A stretch of DNA of 64,000 bases, taken from NCBI GenBank assembly GCA_018336015.1, contig JAGXQZ010000069.1, forward strand, positions 1 to 64,000. The letters run 5' to 3'. A program made the translations under genes and the position numbers. The notes below the pieces were generated by a model. That model was not told where the DNA came from. It did not search any database and worked only from the letters and a program-made list of their open reading frames with translations. Positions within the stretch are counted from its first letter, which is position 1; every line of letters starts with the position of its first letter. Below, one piece after another: positions 42,246-50,981 of the stretch. The DNA is from Algoriphagus sp. Lineage in GTDB: Bacteria; Bacteroidota; Bacteroidia; Cytophagales; Cyclobacteriaceae.

Positions 42246-42712
42246 AAGAAGAGAATTTAGGCGGATTAGGCTTAAAAACATAGCAATTAAAAACGTAGAC
42301 CTCTTTAAGGGCAGATCTTGAACAGTAGGGTAAATCGATCTTAATAGGTTTCGATTTAATTATTGTGCGACCTGATTGACTGAGTTTTTAATGTCTTGAA
42401 AAAAACTCTAACTCAGTAAGGCTGTCATTATGGATATAAAACAGCACCATAGCTTTATGCTCAGTGTTCCTGGTACATGGATAGGTCAAACTACCAGCCT
42501 TTGCTTAAGCCATATATCTAAAGCATTCTGTATCTCTCTGTTTGGGTACATATTCTATATACACCTTGCCATGTCTTATACTAAAGCAGGGCTCATACTA
42601 TTGGGATTACGGTAATGCGCAATTGTAGGAGCACACAAATGAGCAACCTCCGCAATAACTTTGTAAGTCGAAATAAAGGGTAAAGAGCCAATGTACTCTA
42701 CCCTTTATTTTT
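42246..42712. other. Gene-poor AT-rich stretch at right end of island
   Basis: No convincing gene. A 61-codon frame at 42430-42615 has no homologous features. At 42671-42710 a hairpin (AAATAAAGGGT with ACCCTTTATTT, one bulged base) followed by T-rich sequence probably terminates island transcription, and the promoter of repeat copy B begins immediately after it. Confidence 0.5.
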
Positions 42713-42714
42713 TA
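42671..42714 (+). terminator. Island terminator
   Basis: AAATAAAGGGT (42671-42681) and ACCCTTTATTT (42700-42710) form a stem that continues through AGAG/CTCT with one bulged A, followed by a T-run. The next 8 bp form a -7 promoter element. Confidence 0.7.
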
Positions 42715-42720
42715 TATTTG
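42713..42720 (+). promoter_or_regulatory. -7 promoter element before repeat copy B
   Basis: TATATTTG matches TAnnTTTG exactly. It is followed by TTACAAGG and an ATG at 42746, the same order as in copy A, so a transcribed leader is conserved between the two repeats. Confidence 0.55.
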
Positions 42721-42745
42721 CAATATTGATTTACAAGGTAATCAA

Positions 42746-42851
42746 ATGAAAAAGAATGTAATAAGCACCATTACTAAATCGTTACCGATAGAGTTTTCCT
42801 CTCTTGTAAACTACTCTTTATTAGTCACTTTGTGCTATATTAATCTTTTTT
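42746..42851 (+). pseudogene. Peptide frame in repeat copy B, running into host terminator
   Basis: From ATG the frame encodes MKKNVISTITKSLPIEFSSL and then a hydrophobic stretch related to the 28-residue peptide of copy A. In copy A a stop follows; here the stop is lost (TAG reads TAT), and the frame continues through the typA terminator to 43081, which is unlikely to be functional. The end of similarity at about 42851 marks the probable island boundary. Confidence 0.4.
42754..42851. repeat. 98-bp direct repeat, copy B (right end of island)
   Basis: Counterpart of copy A at 35294-35391, with about 13 differences over 98 bp. It includes the 19-bp att-like core at 42771-42789, which is closer to the left-end core (34013-34031) than copy A is. 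It stops 10 bp before the typA terminator hairpin. Confidence 0.85.
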
Positions 42852-42860
42852 CCATAAAAA

Positions 42861-42885
42861 AAGCCCTTCAAGTGATGAAGGGCTT
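42861..42885 (-). terminator. typA terminator
   Basis: AAGCCCTTCA (42861-42870) and TGAAGGGCTT (42876-42885) pair perfectly; on the minus strand the stem is followed by a run of T (A-run at 42855-42862). It ends transcription of typA, 23 bp after its stop. Confidence 0.9.
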
Positions 42886-42907
42886 AGTCAGTATTGGGTT
42901 AGAAAGA

Positions 42908-44713
42908 TTAGTCTTCTTTCTTCGCCATTCTAGTTCTCTCGTTTTCATCCAAATAGATTTTTCTCATTCGGATAGACTTTGGAGTGATTTCCAAGTATTC
43001 GTCTTTTTGGATGTATTCCATGGATTCTTCCAAAGAAAAACGCTTAGGAGGAGCGATTCTTACGTTGTCATCAGAGCCTGAAGCACGCATGTTGGTCAAT
43101 TTCTTGCCTTTCTGCACATTGACTACGATATCGTTGTCTCTGGAATGCTCTCCGATTACCTGTCCTGTATACAAATCATCACCTGGCTCAATAAAGAATA
43201 CGCCACGATCCTGAAGCTTGTCAATCGCATAAGCAGTACATGGACCGCCTTCCATAGAGATCAAGGAACCGTTGATTCTGCCTGGGATTGGACCTTTGAA
43301 TGGCTCATAGGCAGTGAATCGGTGATTCATAATCGCTTCACCTTGAGTGGCTGTAAGTACGTTATTTCTCAAACCGATCAAGCCTCTGGAAGGAATCTTG
43401 AATTCTAGGTGCTGAAGATCGCCTTTTGGCTCCATGATCAGCAATTCACCTTTACGCTGAGTAGCCAATTCGATTACTTTTCCGGCAGTCTCTTGAGGAA
43501 CATCCACCACCAAAGTTTCGATAGGCTCACATTTCACTCCATCAATTTCTTTGTAAATCACCTGAGGCTGGCCTACCTGAAGTTCATAGCCTTCACGTCT
43601 CATGGTCTCGATCAAAACAGACAAGTGAAGAATACCACGTCCATAAACGAGGAATCGATCTTCTGAATCAGTCGATTCTACTCTCAGCGCCAAGTTTTTC
43701 TCGGTCTCCTTCATCAATCGATCTCTCAAGTGACGGGAAGTCACAAACTTTCCTTCTTTACCGAAGAATGGTGAGTTATTGATCGTGAAAAGCATGTTCA
43801 TCGTAGGCTCATCGATGGAGATACGAGGAAGTGGCTCAGGATTTTCTACATCAGCAATGGTGTCACCGATCTCGAAGTCTTCAATACCGGTCACCGCGCA
43901 GATATCTCCTGCCGTTACGGTCTGTACTTTATTTTTTCCAAGACCTTCAAAGGTATGAAGCTCTTTAACGCGCATTTTTTTGATGGAACCATCCGCTTTG
44001 CAAAGCGCGATCTGCTGGTTTTCAGAGATAGTGCCTCTTGCTACACGTCCGATTGCGATACGACCTACGAAGTTTGAGTAGTCCAAAGAGGTGATTTGCA
44101 TTTGAAGCGTTCCTTCGGAGATTTTTGGAGCAGGGATGTGATCCAAAATCGCATCCAAAAGTGGAAGGATAGAATCGGTAGGGTTTTTCCAGTCAGGACC
44201 CATCCAGTTTTGCTTAGCCGAACCGTAAAGTGTCTGGAACTCCAACTGCTCTTCGGTTGCGTCCAAGTTGAACATCAATTCGAATACAGACTCATGAACT
44301 TCGTCAGGTCTACAGTTTTCTTTGTCTACTTTATTTACTACCACGATTGGAGTGAGACCCAATGCTAGGGCTTTGCCCAATACAAATCGGGTCTGAGGCA
44401 TTGGTCCTTCGAAGGCATCCACCAAGAGGATTACCCCATCGGCCATTTTCAACACCCGCTCTACTTCCCCGCCAAAGTCGGCGTGACCTGGAGTGTCAAT
44501 GATGTTGATTTTGTGGTCTTTGTAACGTACGGATACGTTTTTAGAAAGAATAGTGATACCGCGTTCACGTTCCAGGTCGTTGTTGTCGAGAATCAGGTCG
44601 TCGAATTGCTGATTCTCTCTGAAAATTTTTGATGCGTGGATGATTTTATCCACCAAAGTTGTTTTACCGTGGTCAACGTGTGCGATGATCGCGATATTCC
44701 GAATATTCTGCAT
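42908..44713 (-). CDS. typA: Ribosome-associated GTPase TypA/BipA
   Basis: 601 residues from the ATG at 44711-44713 (QNIRNIAIIAHVDHGKTT). Longer in-frame sequence to 44794 is not part of the family. G1 is AHVDHGKTT, G3 DTPGHADFGGEVERV and G4 VNKVDK. EF-G-like domains and the BipA C-terminal domain follow (RGLIGLRNNVLTATQGEAIMNH). BipA helps 50S assembly under cold or stress. The island inserted just downstream of its terminator. Confidence 0.96.
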   Translation of the reverse strand: MQNIRNIAIIAHVDHGKTTLVDKIIHASKIFRENQQFDDLILDNNDLERERGITILSKNVSVRYKDHKINIIDTPGHADFGGEVERVLKMADGVILLVDAFEGPMPQTRFVLGKALALGLTPIVVVNKVDKENCRPDEVHESVFELMFNLDATEEQLEFQTLYGSAKQNWMGPDWKNPTDSILPLLDAILDHIPAPKISEGTLQMQITSLDYSNFVGRIAIGRVARGTISENQQIALCKADGSIKKMRVKELHTFEGLGKNKVQTVTAGDICAVTGIEDFEIGDTIADVENPEPLPRISIDEPTMNMLFTINNSPFFGKEGKFVTSRHLRDRLMKETEKNLALRVESTDSEDRFLVYGRGILHLSVLIETMRREGYELQVGQPQVIYKEIDGVKCEPIETLVVDVPQETAGKVIELATQRKGELLIMEPKGDLQHLEFKIPSRGLIGLRNNVLTATQGEAIMNHRFTAYEPFKGPIPGRINGSLISMEGGPCTAYAIDKLQDRGVFFIEPGDDLYTGQVIGEHSRDNDIVVNVQKGKKLTNMRASGSDDNVRIAPPKRFSLEESMEYIQKDEYLEITPKSIRMRKIYLDENERTRMAKKED

Positions 44714-44879
44714 GGTTTGCCTTATTGAGGGTGCAAAAGTAGGAATAAAATTTGGGAGTAAAGTTATCCACCTATGAAGTTTCTGACTTTGCAAAAGGCC
44801 AATCTATAGGGAGTTACCCATTTTTCTGTTTGAAAGACTCGAGAAAAAAGCACTAATTCGAAACCCTAACCTCGCACAC

Positions 44880-45947
44880 ATGTACAAACTCTGTCTCTCC
44901 TTTTCTCCGATTTTACTTTTGCTTTGGCTTGGTATGTGGTGGTTTACAGGATTAGAATCCTCGGGTTGGGCGTTGGTGCTCTTTTGGCTGGTTTTGGGTA
45001 TCGGACTTCGGTCCAAGGACTCTCTTAAAGCATTCAGTTTTCCGGTTTCGATTTTGGGTGTAGTGGCTTTGGCGATGTTTTTTCCTGAATCCTTTCAGGA
45101 GATGAACGGATTCAAGCTGACCGGACTTATCAATCCGCTAATCCAACTGATCATGTTTGGGATGGGGGCGACGCTGAGTTGGAAGGATTTTGCGGCTGTG
45201 GCCAAAAGTCCCAAGTCTGTAGGAATTGGCGTATTGGCTCAATTCATGATTATGCCCTTGATTGGTTTTGGGCTGGCAAAACTCAGTGGCTTGGAACCTG
45301 AAGTAGCGGCAGGAATAATCCTGGTAGGTTGCGCACCAGGTGGTACGGCTTCCAATGTCATGGCTTTTTTGGCAAGGGCTAATGTGGCACTTTCGGTAAC
45401 TTTGACCTCGATTTCGACACTGCTTGCACCATTTATGATGCCGGTGCTGATGAAAGTATTGGCAGGACAATTTATCGAAATTGACTTGCTGAAAATGATG
45501 TGGGATATTTTCAAAATCATCCTTTTGCCCGTTGGTGCCGGATTAGTGATCAATCAACTGCTGAAAGGTAAGTCAAAAGTAATCGAAATGCTTCTGCCTG
45601 TGGTATCGATGGTGGGCATAGCACTGATCATTCTAGTGATTACCGCAGCAGGCAGGGATGCCCTGCTTCAAATCGGCCCGATTTTGATTTTTTTGGTAAT
45701 GATTCATAATCTACTGGGATACGGGGTGGGTTATGGTTTTGCCAGGGTCATGGGGATGGAAGAGCGGGATTGCCGGACGCTGGCTATTGAAGTCGGGATG
45801 CAAAATGCCGGTTTAGCTTCCGGGCTTTCCAATATCCTTGGGAAAATCGCTACTGTTGGATTAGCCCCAGCTGTGTTTGGACCTATGCAAAATGTGACTG
45901 GGTCGGTTTTGGCGACTTTTTGGAGTAGAAAAAATAAATTGACCTAA
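44880..45947 (+). CDS. Bile acid:sodium symporter (BASS) family transporter, long form
   Basis: A 355-residue polytopic protein. An extra N-terminal portion of about 80 residues with two or three membrane segments precedes the BASS core. CAPGGTASN and EVGMQNAGLAS are the two crossover motifs, and IMFGMGATLSWKDF is the family's opening. The substrate is unknown. It is a distant paralogue of the gene at 612-1478. Divergent from typA. Confidence 0.9.
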   Translation: MYKLCLSFSPILLLLWLGMWWFTGLESSGWALVLFWLVLGIGLRSKDSLKAFSFPVSILGVVALAMFFPESFQEMNGFKLTGLINPLIQLIMFGMGATLSWKDFAAVAKSPKSVGIGVLAQFMIMPLIGFGLAKLSGLEPEVAAGIILVGCAPGGTASNVMAFLARANVALSVTLTSISTLLAPFMMPVLMKVLAGQFIEIDLLKMMWDIFKIILLPVGAGLVINQLLKGKSKVIEMLLPVVSMVGIALIILVITAAGRDALLQIGPILIFLVMIHNLLGYGVGYGFARVMGMEERDCRTLAIEVGMQNAGLASGLSNILGKIATVGLAPAVFGPMQNVTGSVLATFWSRKNKLT

Positions 45948-46004
45948 GGATAATTTTTTCATCAAAGTTTAGTTTAATAGCTAGACCTTACAACATCGCT
46001 TTTC

Positions 46005-47453
46005 ATGAAAAATAAAATTTTGATTCTTGCCTGTTTATTAGCTGGCCTATCAGGATCTTCTTATTCGCAGGAGAAATTCAGCTTTGAGCTATATGCAGGG
46101 CCTTCCCAAGCTTTTCTTCCATATGAATTGATACCTCGAAATGACTTCATTACTCCTTCAAATGAGCCGCAATACCATTTTGGGTCAACCTTTCTTTGGG
46201 GTTTGAAAAACGACTGGCAATTGATTGCGCAGCTTGAATTTTTTAAGCGGGAATTAGGTACTTATGGAATTTCGAGAGCAATCGATACCCTGCAAATCAC
46301 AGGTTATTCGACACATGGGATTCCACTAATTGCTATAGGTGCTAGGAAAAGCTGGAGTAATTTTTTCTTCCAACCAAGTGTGAGTTTGATGAGAAGCCCG
46401 TCGGATTTGGATGGGTATGATAGAGGTCAGATCTGGAATGATATTCCTCTTGGCGTGATTTCCATATCCGATTTGGGATTGGGAGTCAGGGTTGAAGGAG
46501 GTTATAAAACATACAATCGGAGGGGTAATTATTTTCTGGCAGGTCTCCGATATCAAAAAGGTCTGATCCTAATGGATCAAATGAATGCGGCTATCAGGTA
46601 CAATGAGCGCTTGGAACATGTCTTGTCTGCAAAAAGTAGAGGCTCATACTTGGGAATGTTTCTCGGTTATGGGATTAATGGGCATAATTTAAAATCATTT
46701 GGAAGCCGTGCCCCAAAAAGATTGTACAATGATAACAAGTTGCTTAAGCATGATCTTTCTATAGAAAACGGCTTATATGCAATGCTCTATGGAGGTTTTA
46801 GAAGGAGGGAAAATCCGCTTTCCTATGATAGCCCTTACACCAACATGAGTGGACAGTTTCAAGCTGTAGTGGGTTACAATTACAACAGATTTTCAATCGA
46901 GTCTGGGTATGGAAACTTTAGCTATAATGCCAATTACCAAATCGATTTTGACGGAGTAGAGGCTTTGATCATAAGATGGGAGCACTTTGATATGCCAGTG
47001 ATTCCAGTGACCTTTAAGTATCATATTCCTTTAAATGGGCAAAACACGGTAAGGTTTGGTTCTAGTTTCAGCACTTATTTTGGGTTACGAGATCAAAGTA
47101 AATCCTGGTTCTTTTCAAGGGGGAGCGGTTCAGTGGAATTTGATCAAAAAAGGTATGAGTACACCAGCGTGGAAGCTACAGACCGAAATTTAAGACATGG
47201 TCGATTCGTATTCAATGCTGGCGTTTTTGCAGAAATGTCTGTTTTCAACTCCAGCTTTTTGACGGTTAAGCTTTCAAGGAATTTTGCTTCTCCGGATTTT
47301 GTGAAACTTAACGCTAACTACTTAATAGAGGGAGTCCCGGTATCAGTGGAGAGCTTTGGAAACTTGAATGGCTTTTTGCTCGATGTAGGTTATAAAATTC
47401 CTCTTAAAGTCCTTAATAGAAAGTTAAAACAGCAGAGTAAATCGACCATCTAG
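46005..47453 (+). CDS. Secreted or outer-membrane beta-barrel-like protein, unknown
   Basis: A 482-residue protein with a signal peptide (ILILACLLAGLSGSSYSQ). The mature part is rich in alternating aromatic and polar residues (ELYAGPSQAFLPYEL, GTYGISRAI, NYFLAGLRYQKGL), and it ends in DVGYKIPLKVLNRK, consistent with an outer-membrane barrel. No family recognised. Its stop overlaps the convergent SGNH hydrolase stop by 4 bp. Confidence 0.6.
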   Translation: MKNKILILACLLAGLSGSSYSQEKFSFELYAGPSQAFLPYELIPRNDFITPSNEPQYHFGSTFLWGLKNDWQLIAQLEFFKRELGTYGISRAIDTLQITGYSTHGIPLIAIGARKSWSNFFFQPSVSLMRSPSDLDGYDRGQIWNDIPLGVISISDLGLGVRVEGGYKTYNRRGNYFLAGLRYQKGLILMDQMNAAIRYNERLEHVLSAKSRGSYLGMFLGYGINGHNLKSFGSRAPKRLYNDNKLLKHDLSIENGLYAMLYGGFRRRENPLSYDSPYTNMSGQFQAVVGYNYNRFSIESGYGNFSYNANYQIDFDGVEALIIRWEHFDMPVIPVTFKYHIPLNGQNTVRFGSSFSTYFGLRDQSKSWFFSRGSGSVEFDQKRYEYTSVEATDRNLRHGRFVFNAGVFAEMSVFNSSFLTVKLSRNFASPDFVKLNANYLIEGVPVSVESFGNLNGFLLDVGYKIPLKVLNRKLKQQSKSTI

Positions 47454-48112
47454 TTTTGATTGGTGAAGTAAGGTTTAAAAATCTCCCCCCAAATCACATA
47501 TCCATCCTGATTTAGATGAAGTTGGTCTTGAATATAAAGTTCGGGTCTTGGGCTTCCATCGGGATGGGTGAGTGCTTTCCAGGTATCCACAAATTCAACG
47601 TTTTCCTTGGCAAGGCAGTATTCTGACAGTTTTTGGTTGAATATCTGATAATTGGACTTTTTCTCCCATCTCGAAGGACTTGGTTTCGCACCAATAAGGA
47701 AGATCTCGGTAGCTGGGTTGACCAAGTGAATACGGGTCACGATATTGTCAAGGCTGGTTAATATATCCGCAACTGCCACATTCGCCCAAATGTCATTGTC
47801 GCCTTCGTAGATAAATACTCGGGAAGGTTCAAATTTGATCACCAATGGAAAGAGATATCGCTCAAGATCGGCAGCTTTGGAACCGCCAAACCCGGTATTG
47901 ATCAGGTTTTCCTGAGGGTAAGTCTCCTGCAGTTTACTCCACATGCGGATCGTCGAACTACCCGTAAACAGGGTAGATCCCGGTTTCCATCCTAGACTAT
48001 CATACTTTGCCGAAATCTGCCTCACTTCATTTTCGAAAGGGGCTTGTTGGGCGAAGATGAGTGGACTGGTGAATAGGAAAACGATGATGAATGGGAGCGC
48101 AAATCTGTTCAT
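47450..48112 (-). CDS. SGNH/GDSL hydrolase, secreted
   Basis: 220 residues from the ATG at 48110-48112; it begins with a signal peptide (RFALPFIIVFLFTSPLIFAQ). SGNH blocks: TLFTGSSTIRMW (Ser), NTGFGGSKAADL (Gly), IYEGDNDIW (Asn) and DQLHLNQDGYVIW (Asp and His). Likely an esterase or acyl-sugar hydrolase acting in the periplasm. The frame extends four codons upstream, but that start lacks a signal benefit. Confidence 0.88.
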   Translation of the reverse strand: MNRFALPFIIVFLFTSPLIFAQQAPFENEVRQISAKYDSLGWKPGSTLFTGSSTIRMWSKLQETYPQENLINTGFGGSKAADLERYLFPLVIKFEPSRVFIYEGDNDIWANVAVADILTSLDNIVTRIHLVNPATEIFLIGAKPSPSRWEKKSNYQIFNQKLSEYCLAKENVEFVDTWKALTHPDGSPRPELYIQDQLHLNQDGYVIWGEIFKPYFTNQN

Positions 48113-48345
48113 AGGATCAAACATAAATCAAAATTACACTGAACCAAAACCGTTCATCCACCTGCTCGTATTCGGACATCACGTGCAGATTTGGATTTTG
48201 TCCAAGGGTTTTTTGGATTAGTAAAAACGCCTTTCTATCCCTTTTTTACCTCTTTTCGTCCCTAAGGCACTATTTATAATGCTGATGTAATCTCTTTGGT
48301 CATGTTTTCGCGTTAGGTAACTGTCCAAATTCAACTCTTCTTTCT

Positions 48346-49446
48346 ATGAATTCAATCACCCGGTTTTTTTGGCTTTGCAGCGGTGCTAATTTTGCCATTT
48401 TGAAGCGTACACCAACCGAGTCTAATAAGTATGTTGGCATTGGTGCGACGGTATTTTTCACTGGAGTTTTGGCAGCGTTGGCTGCGGGTTATGCCTTGTT
48501 TACGGTATTCCAAACCATTTTGCCGGCCATCTTTTTTGGCCTGCTATGGGGATTGATGATCTTCAACCTGGATCGCTTTATCGTCTCCAGTATGCGGAAA
48601 AAGGAGAATGCTTGGGCCGAATGGAAGCTGGCCATTCCACGATTGGTCTTGGCAGTTTTACTTGCTCTAGTGATTTCCAAGCCGTTGGAATTAAAGATGT
48701 TTGAGCGGGAGATCAACCGGAAGTTGGATGAGAAAAGGACCGAATTTATCGCCCAGTCCAAAGCCAATCTGGCGAAAGGCTTTCCTGAAATTCAGGAATT
48801 GCAGTCCAAAATTGATACGCTGAAATCAGAGGTGTCACAGGCTGAAGCTTTTAGAGATCAGCTTCAAAAAGAATACGATGCAGAGCGTTTCGGAGAGAAA
48901 ACCTCCGGCACCAGCGGAATTGTAGGTTTGGGCACCAATGCCAAAAAGAAAGAGCAACAATTGGACGCAGCACAGCTTGCTTTGGATGACTTGCGAGTGC
49001 GAAATCAAGTAAGGATAGATACCTTGGAAGCCCAAATTCGGGAATTTACAGCGCTGAGGCAGAAAGAGTTTGAAAAACAGCAGCCCGGAATTGAGGGATT
49101 TGACGGTTTGGCGGCACGGATGGATGCGCTTTCTGCTTTGACTACAGAGAGCTCCGCCATGGCACTTGCCAATATATTTATCCTATTGCTTTTCATCGCA
49201 ATTGAGACGACTCCGATTTTTGTCAAATTGATCTCCAGTCGTGGGCCGTATGATGAGCTGTTGGAACTACATGAAGAGAAAGTGAAGCTTTTTAAAGGAG
49301 AAAAATGGACCATCGCGAAGGGCGAATCCGAAGCTCGGGTAGGCTATTTTCAGGATACCCATTTCTATGCGACAGACTTGAAGAAGGAAAAAACCAATCG
49401 GAAAAACCGATCAGAAACTGACCGAGAATTGGCCCAGTGGGAATGA
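48346..49446 (+). CDS. DUF4407 domain membrane protein
   Basis: A 366-residue protein. Three membrane segments (residues about 30-60, 60-80 and 95-115) precede a long coiled-coil region (EIQELQSKIDTLKSEVSQAEAFRDQL, broken by loops), then a fourth segment near residue 275 (LANIFILLLFIAIETTPIFVKL). RFFWLCSGANFAILKRTPTE at the N-terminus is the DUF4407 signature. Function unknown. Confidence 0.9.
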   Translation: MNSITRFFWLCSGANFAILKRTPTESNKYVGIGATVFFTGVLAALAAGYALFTVFQTILPAIFFGLLWGLMIFNLDRFIVSSMRKKENAWAEWKLAIPRLVLAVLLALVISKPLELKMFEREINRKLDEKRTEFIAQSKANLAKGFPEIQELQSKIDTLKSEVSQAEAFRDQLQKEYDAERFGEKTSGTSGIVGLGTNAKKKEQQLDAAQLALDDLRVRNQVRIDTLEAQIREFTALRQKEFEKQQPGIEGFDGLAARMDALSALTTESSAMALANIFILLLFIAIETTPIFVKLISSRGPYDELLELHEEKVKLFKGEKWTIAKGESEARVGYFQDTHFYATDLKKEKTNRKNRSETDRELAQWE

Positions 49447-49528
49447 GAAAGGATAGAAAATCAGAGAGTTGCTTTGAAATACGTGTAAATTTATTTTTCT
49501 TTACGGTATATTTAAAAATCAAAGAGTT

Positions 49529-49786
49529 ATGGACACCAAGATCACATTGTCTTTCAATAAAGACATCATTGATCGAGCCAAGGATTTTGCCGATCAAAAT
49601 AATATCAGTCTTTCCCGATTGACGGAATTTCTCTATGCCCAGATGACCTCCAAAACCTACAAGTCCCTGGAAGAGCTTCCGATTTCTGATTGGGTGAATA
49701 TGGTGTCCGAAGGTGAGGTAGAATATAAGCGCATGCCTTCGAGTCGAAAAGCAATGAAGGATGAATTCTTCGAAGGCAAAAAATGA
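49529..49786 (+). CDS. DUF6364-type antitoxin
   Basis: An 85-residue protein opening with TKITLSFNKDIIDRAKDFA, the ribbon-helix-helix-like DUF6364 start, and ending in a charged tail (YKRMPSSRKAMKDEFF). It precedes and overlaps a PIN-domain gene (ATGA at 49783-49786), the normal order for such toxin-antitoxin pairs. Confidence 0.88.
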   Translation: MDTKITLSFNKDIIDRAKDFADQNNISLSRLTEFLYAQMTSKTYKSLEELPISDWVNMVSEGEVEYKRMPSSRKAMKDEFFEGKK

Positions 49787-50199
49787 AGGTATTTCTGGAT
49801 GCAAACGTGCTGGTATCCGTGTTGAATAAGGAATATCCACTTTTTCCGCATTCTGCCCGGATTTTAAGTTTGGCGGATCAGCGGCGATTCCAACTCTACA
49901 CCTCTCCGATTTGCTTGGCTATAGCTTTTTATTTTGCGGAGAAAAAATGCGGAACCGCCCAAGCCAAGCAGAAAATGCAGGTTCTTTCTTCCAAACTTCA
50001 CATTGCGGCTGTGGACTCGCAAACCGTTACAAACGCTGTTTCAAATCACAGCGTGATGGATTTTGAGGATGGTTTGGAGTATTATTCAGCTTTGCAGCAT
50101 GACTGCAAGGCCATCATTACCGAAGATTCCGAAGGTTTCTATTTTTCAGAGATTCCAGTCTTTGATTGTCGGAAGTTTCTGGAAGAGGTCGTGTTTTAA
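49783..50199 (+). CDS. PIN-domain ribonuclease toxin
   Basis: A 138-residue PIN-domain protein. KVFLDANVLVSVL contains the first metal-binding Asp (D6); further acidic residues lie in DFEDGLEYYSAL and ITEDSEGF. Members cut RNA (VapC-like). The start overlaps its antitoxin. AACCCTA and TAGGGTT at 50207-50229 form a small hairpin between it and the convergent gene. Confidence 0.9.
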   Translation: MKVFLDANVLVSVLNKEYPLFPHSARILSLADQRRFQLYTSPICLAIAFYFAEKKCGTAQAKQKMQVLSSKLHIAAVDSQTVTNAVSNHSVMDFEDGLEYYSALQHDCKAIITEDSEGFYFSEIPVFDCRKFLEEVVF

Positions 50200-50210
50200 A
50201 TATTTTAACC

Positions 50211-50975
50211 CTAGAACCCGTTTAGGGTTTCATTGGCCACCTGATCCAATTGCTCCATCGTTTTTTTCGCTGATTTCCATTCGGCAAAGGTCACGATTTT
50301 GATTAGGAACCCTAAGAGTTTTCCGGGATTGATCAGTTTTTTAGCTAAAAAAGAGATGTTTTTGTCCCGGTCCTGAATCTGGAATTCTTTATTGGAGTCG
50401 GCGTGATATTCACCTGCATACTTCCAAGCTCCGTCCCGGGCGATTTGGATGGAGAAGTTGAGCAATAGTTCATCTTTGCCTTTTGCCAATGGAATCAGTA
50501 GTCCAAAAACCGGAGATACGGCACTGATATTTGCTTTTACACCATCGACCAATTCAGCCAAAACAGAATTGATCTTGTCGAAATCTCCTTTGATTCCAGC
50601 CAAATCTTTTCCTGCCATGGTTTCCGAAGCTGCAATTCCTAGGTCCAGATTGATGTGTGCATTTATCCCAAGAAAAAGATGCTGAAGGACGAGTAGACTT
50701 GAGTTTTTGCTGGCTTCAAAAGCCAATCTCCAGCTTTCGGTAGGATTTTTTCCGGACTTCCAGAGCTCGTAAGCATCTATAAACCGCTTGGCAAAAATCA
50801 CGTCCAAGATTTCCATTCGGGGATTGTCTTCAAACTCTCCAGCTAAAATTCCGTCCCGAACCCGCCTCGTGACTTGTCGATATAGGATGGCGAAATAGCC
50901 GATTCGGCTTTGCTGTTGTTTGCATTCTTCCACGATTTGGTCCATCCGAACCAGCACATCTTCAATTGTATTCAT
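50211..50975 (-). CDS. DUF5995 family protein
   Basis: A 254-residue helical protein with LLVLQHLFLGINAHINLDLGI, the conserved core of DUF5995. His residues in this motif could bind a metal or ligand, but no activity is known. No signal peptide. It is 6 bp from the stop of the next gene in the same direction, so it may be cotranscribed with the VIT1-like transporter and the dipeptidase. Confidence 0.75.
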   Translation of the reverse strand: MNTIEDVLVRMDQIVEECKQQQSRIGYFAILYRQVTRRVRDGILAGEFEDNPRMEILDVIFAKRFIDAYELWKSGKNPTESWRLAFEASKNSSLLVLQHLFLGINAHINLDLGIAASETMAGKDLAGIKGDFDKINSVLAELVDGVKANISAVSPVFGLLIPLAKGKDELLLNFSIQIARDGAWKYAGEYHADSNKEFQIQDRDKNISFLAKKLINPGKLLGFLIKIVTFAEWKSAKKTMEQLDQVANETLNGF

Positions 50976-50981
50976 CTATCC

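Noticed and set aside
42430..42615. A 61-codon frame near the right end of the island
   Set aside because: No domain, poor start context and located in gene-poor AT-rich DNA.
42746..43081. A 111-codon frame from repeat copy B into typA's 3' end
   Set aside because: Beyond about 42851 it runs through the typA terminator and antisense to typA; only the first 30 or so codons belong to the repeat.
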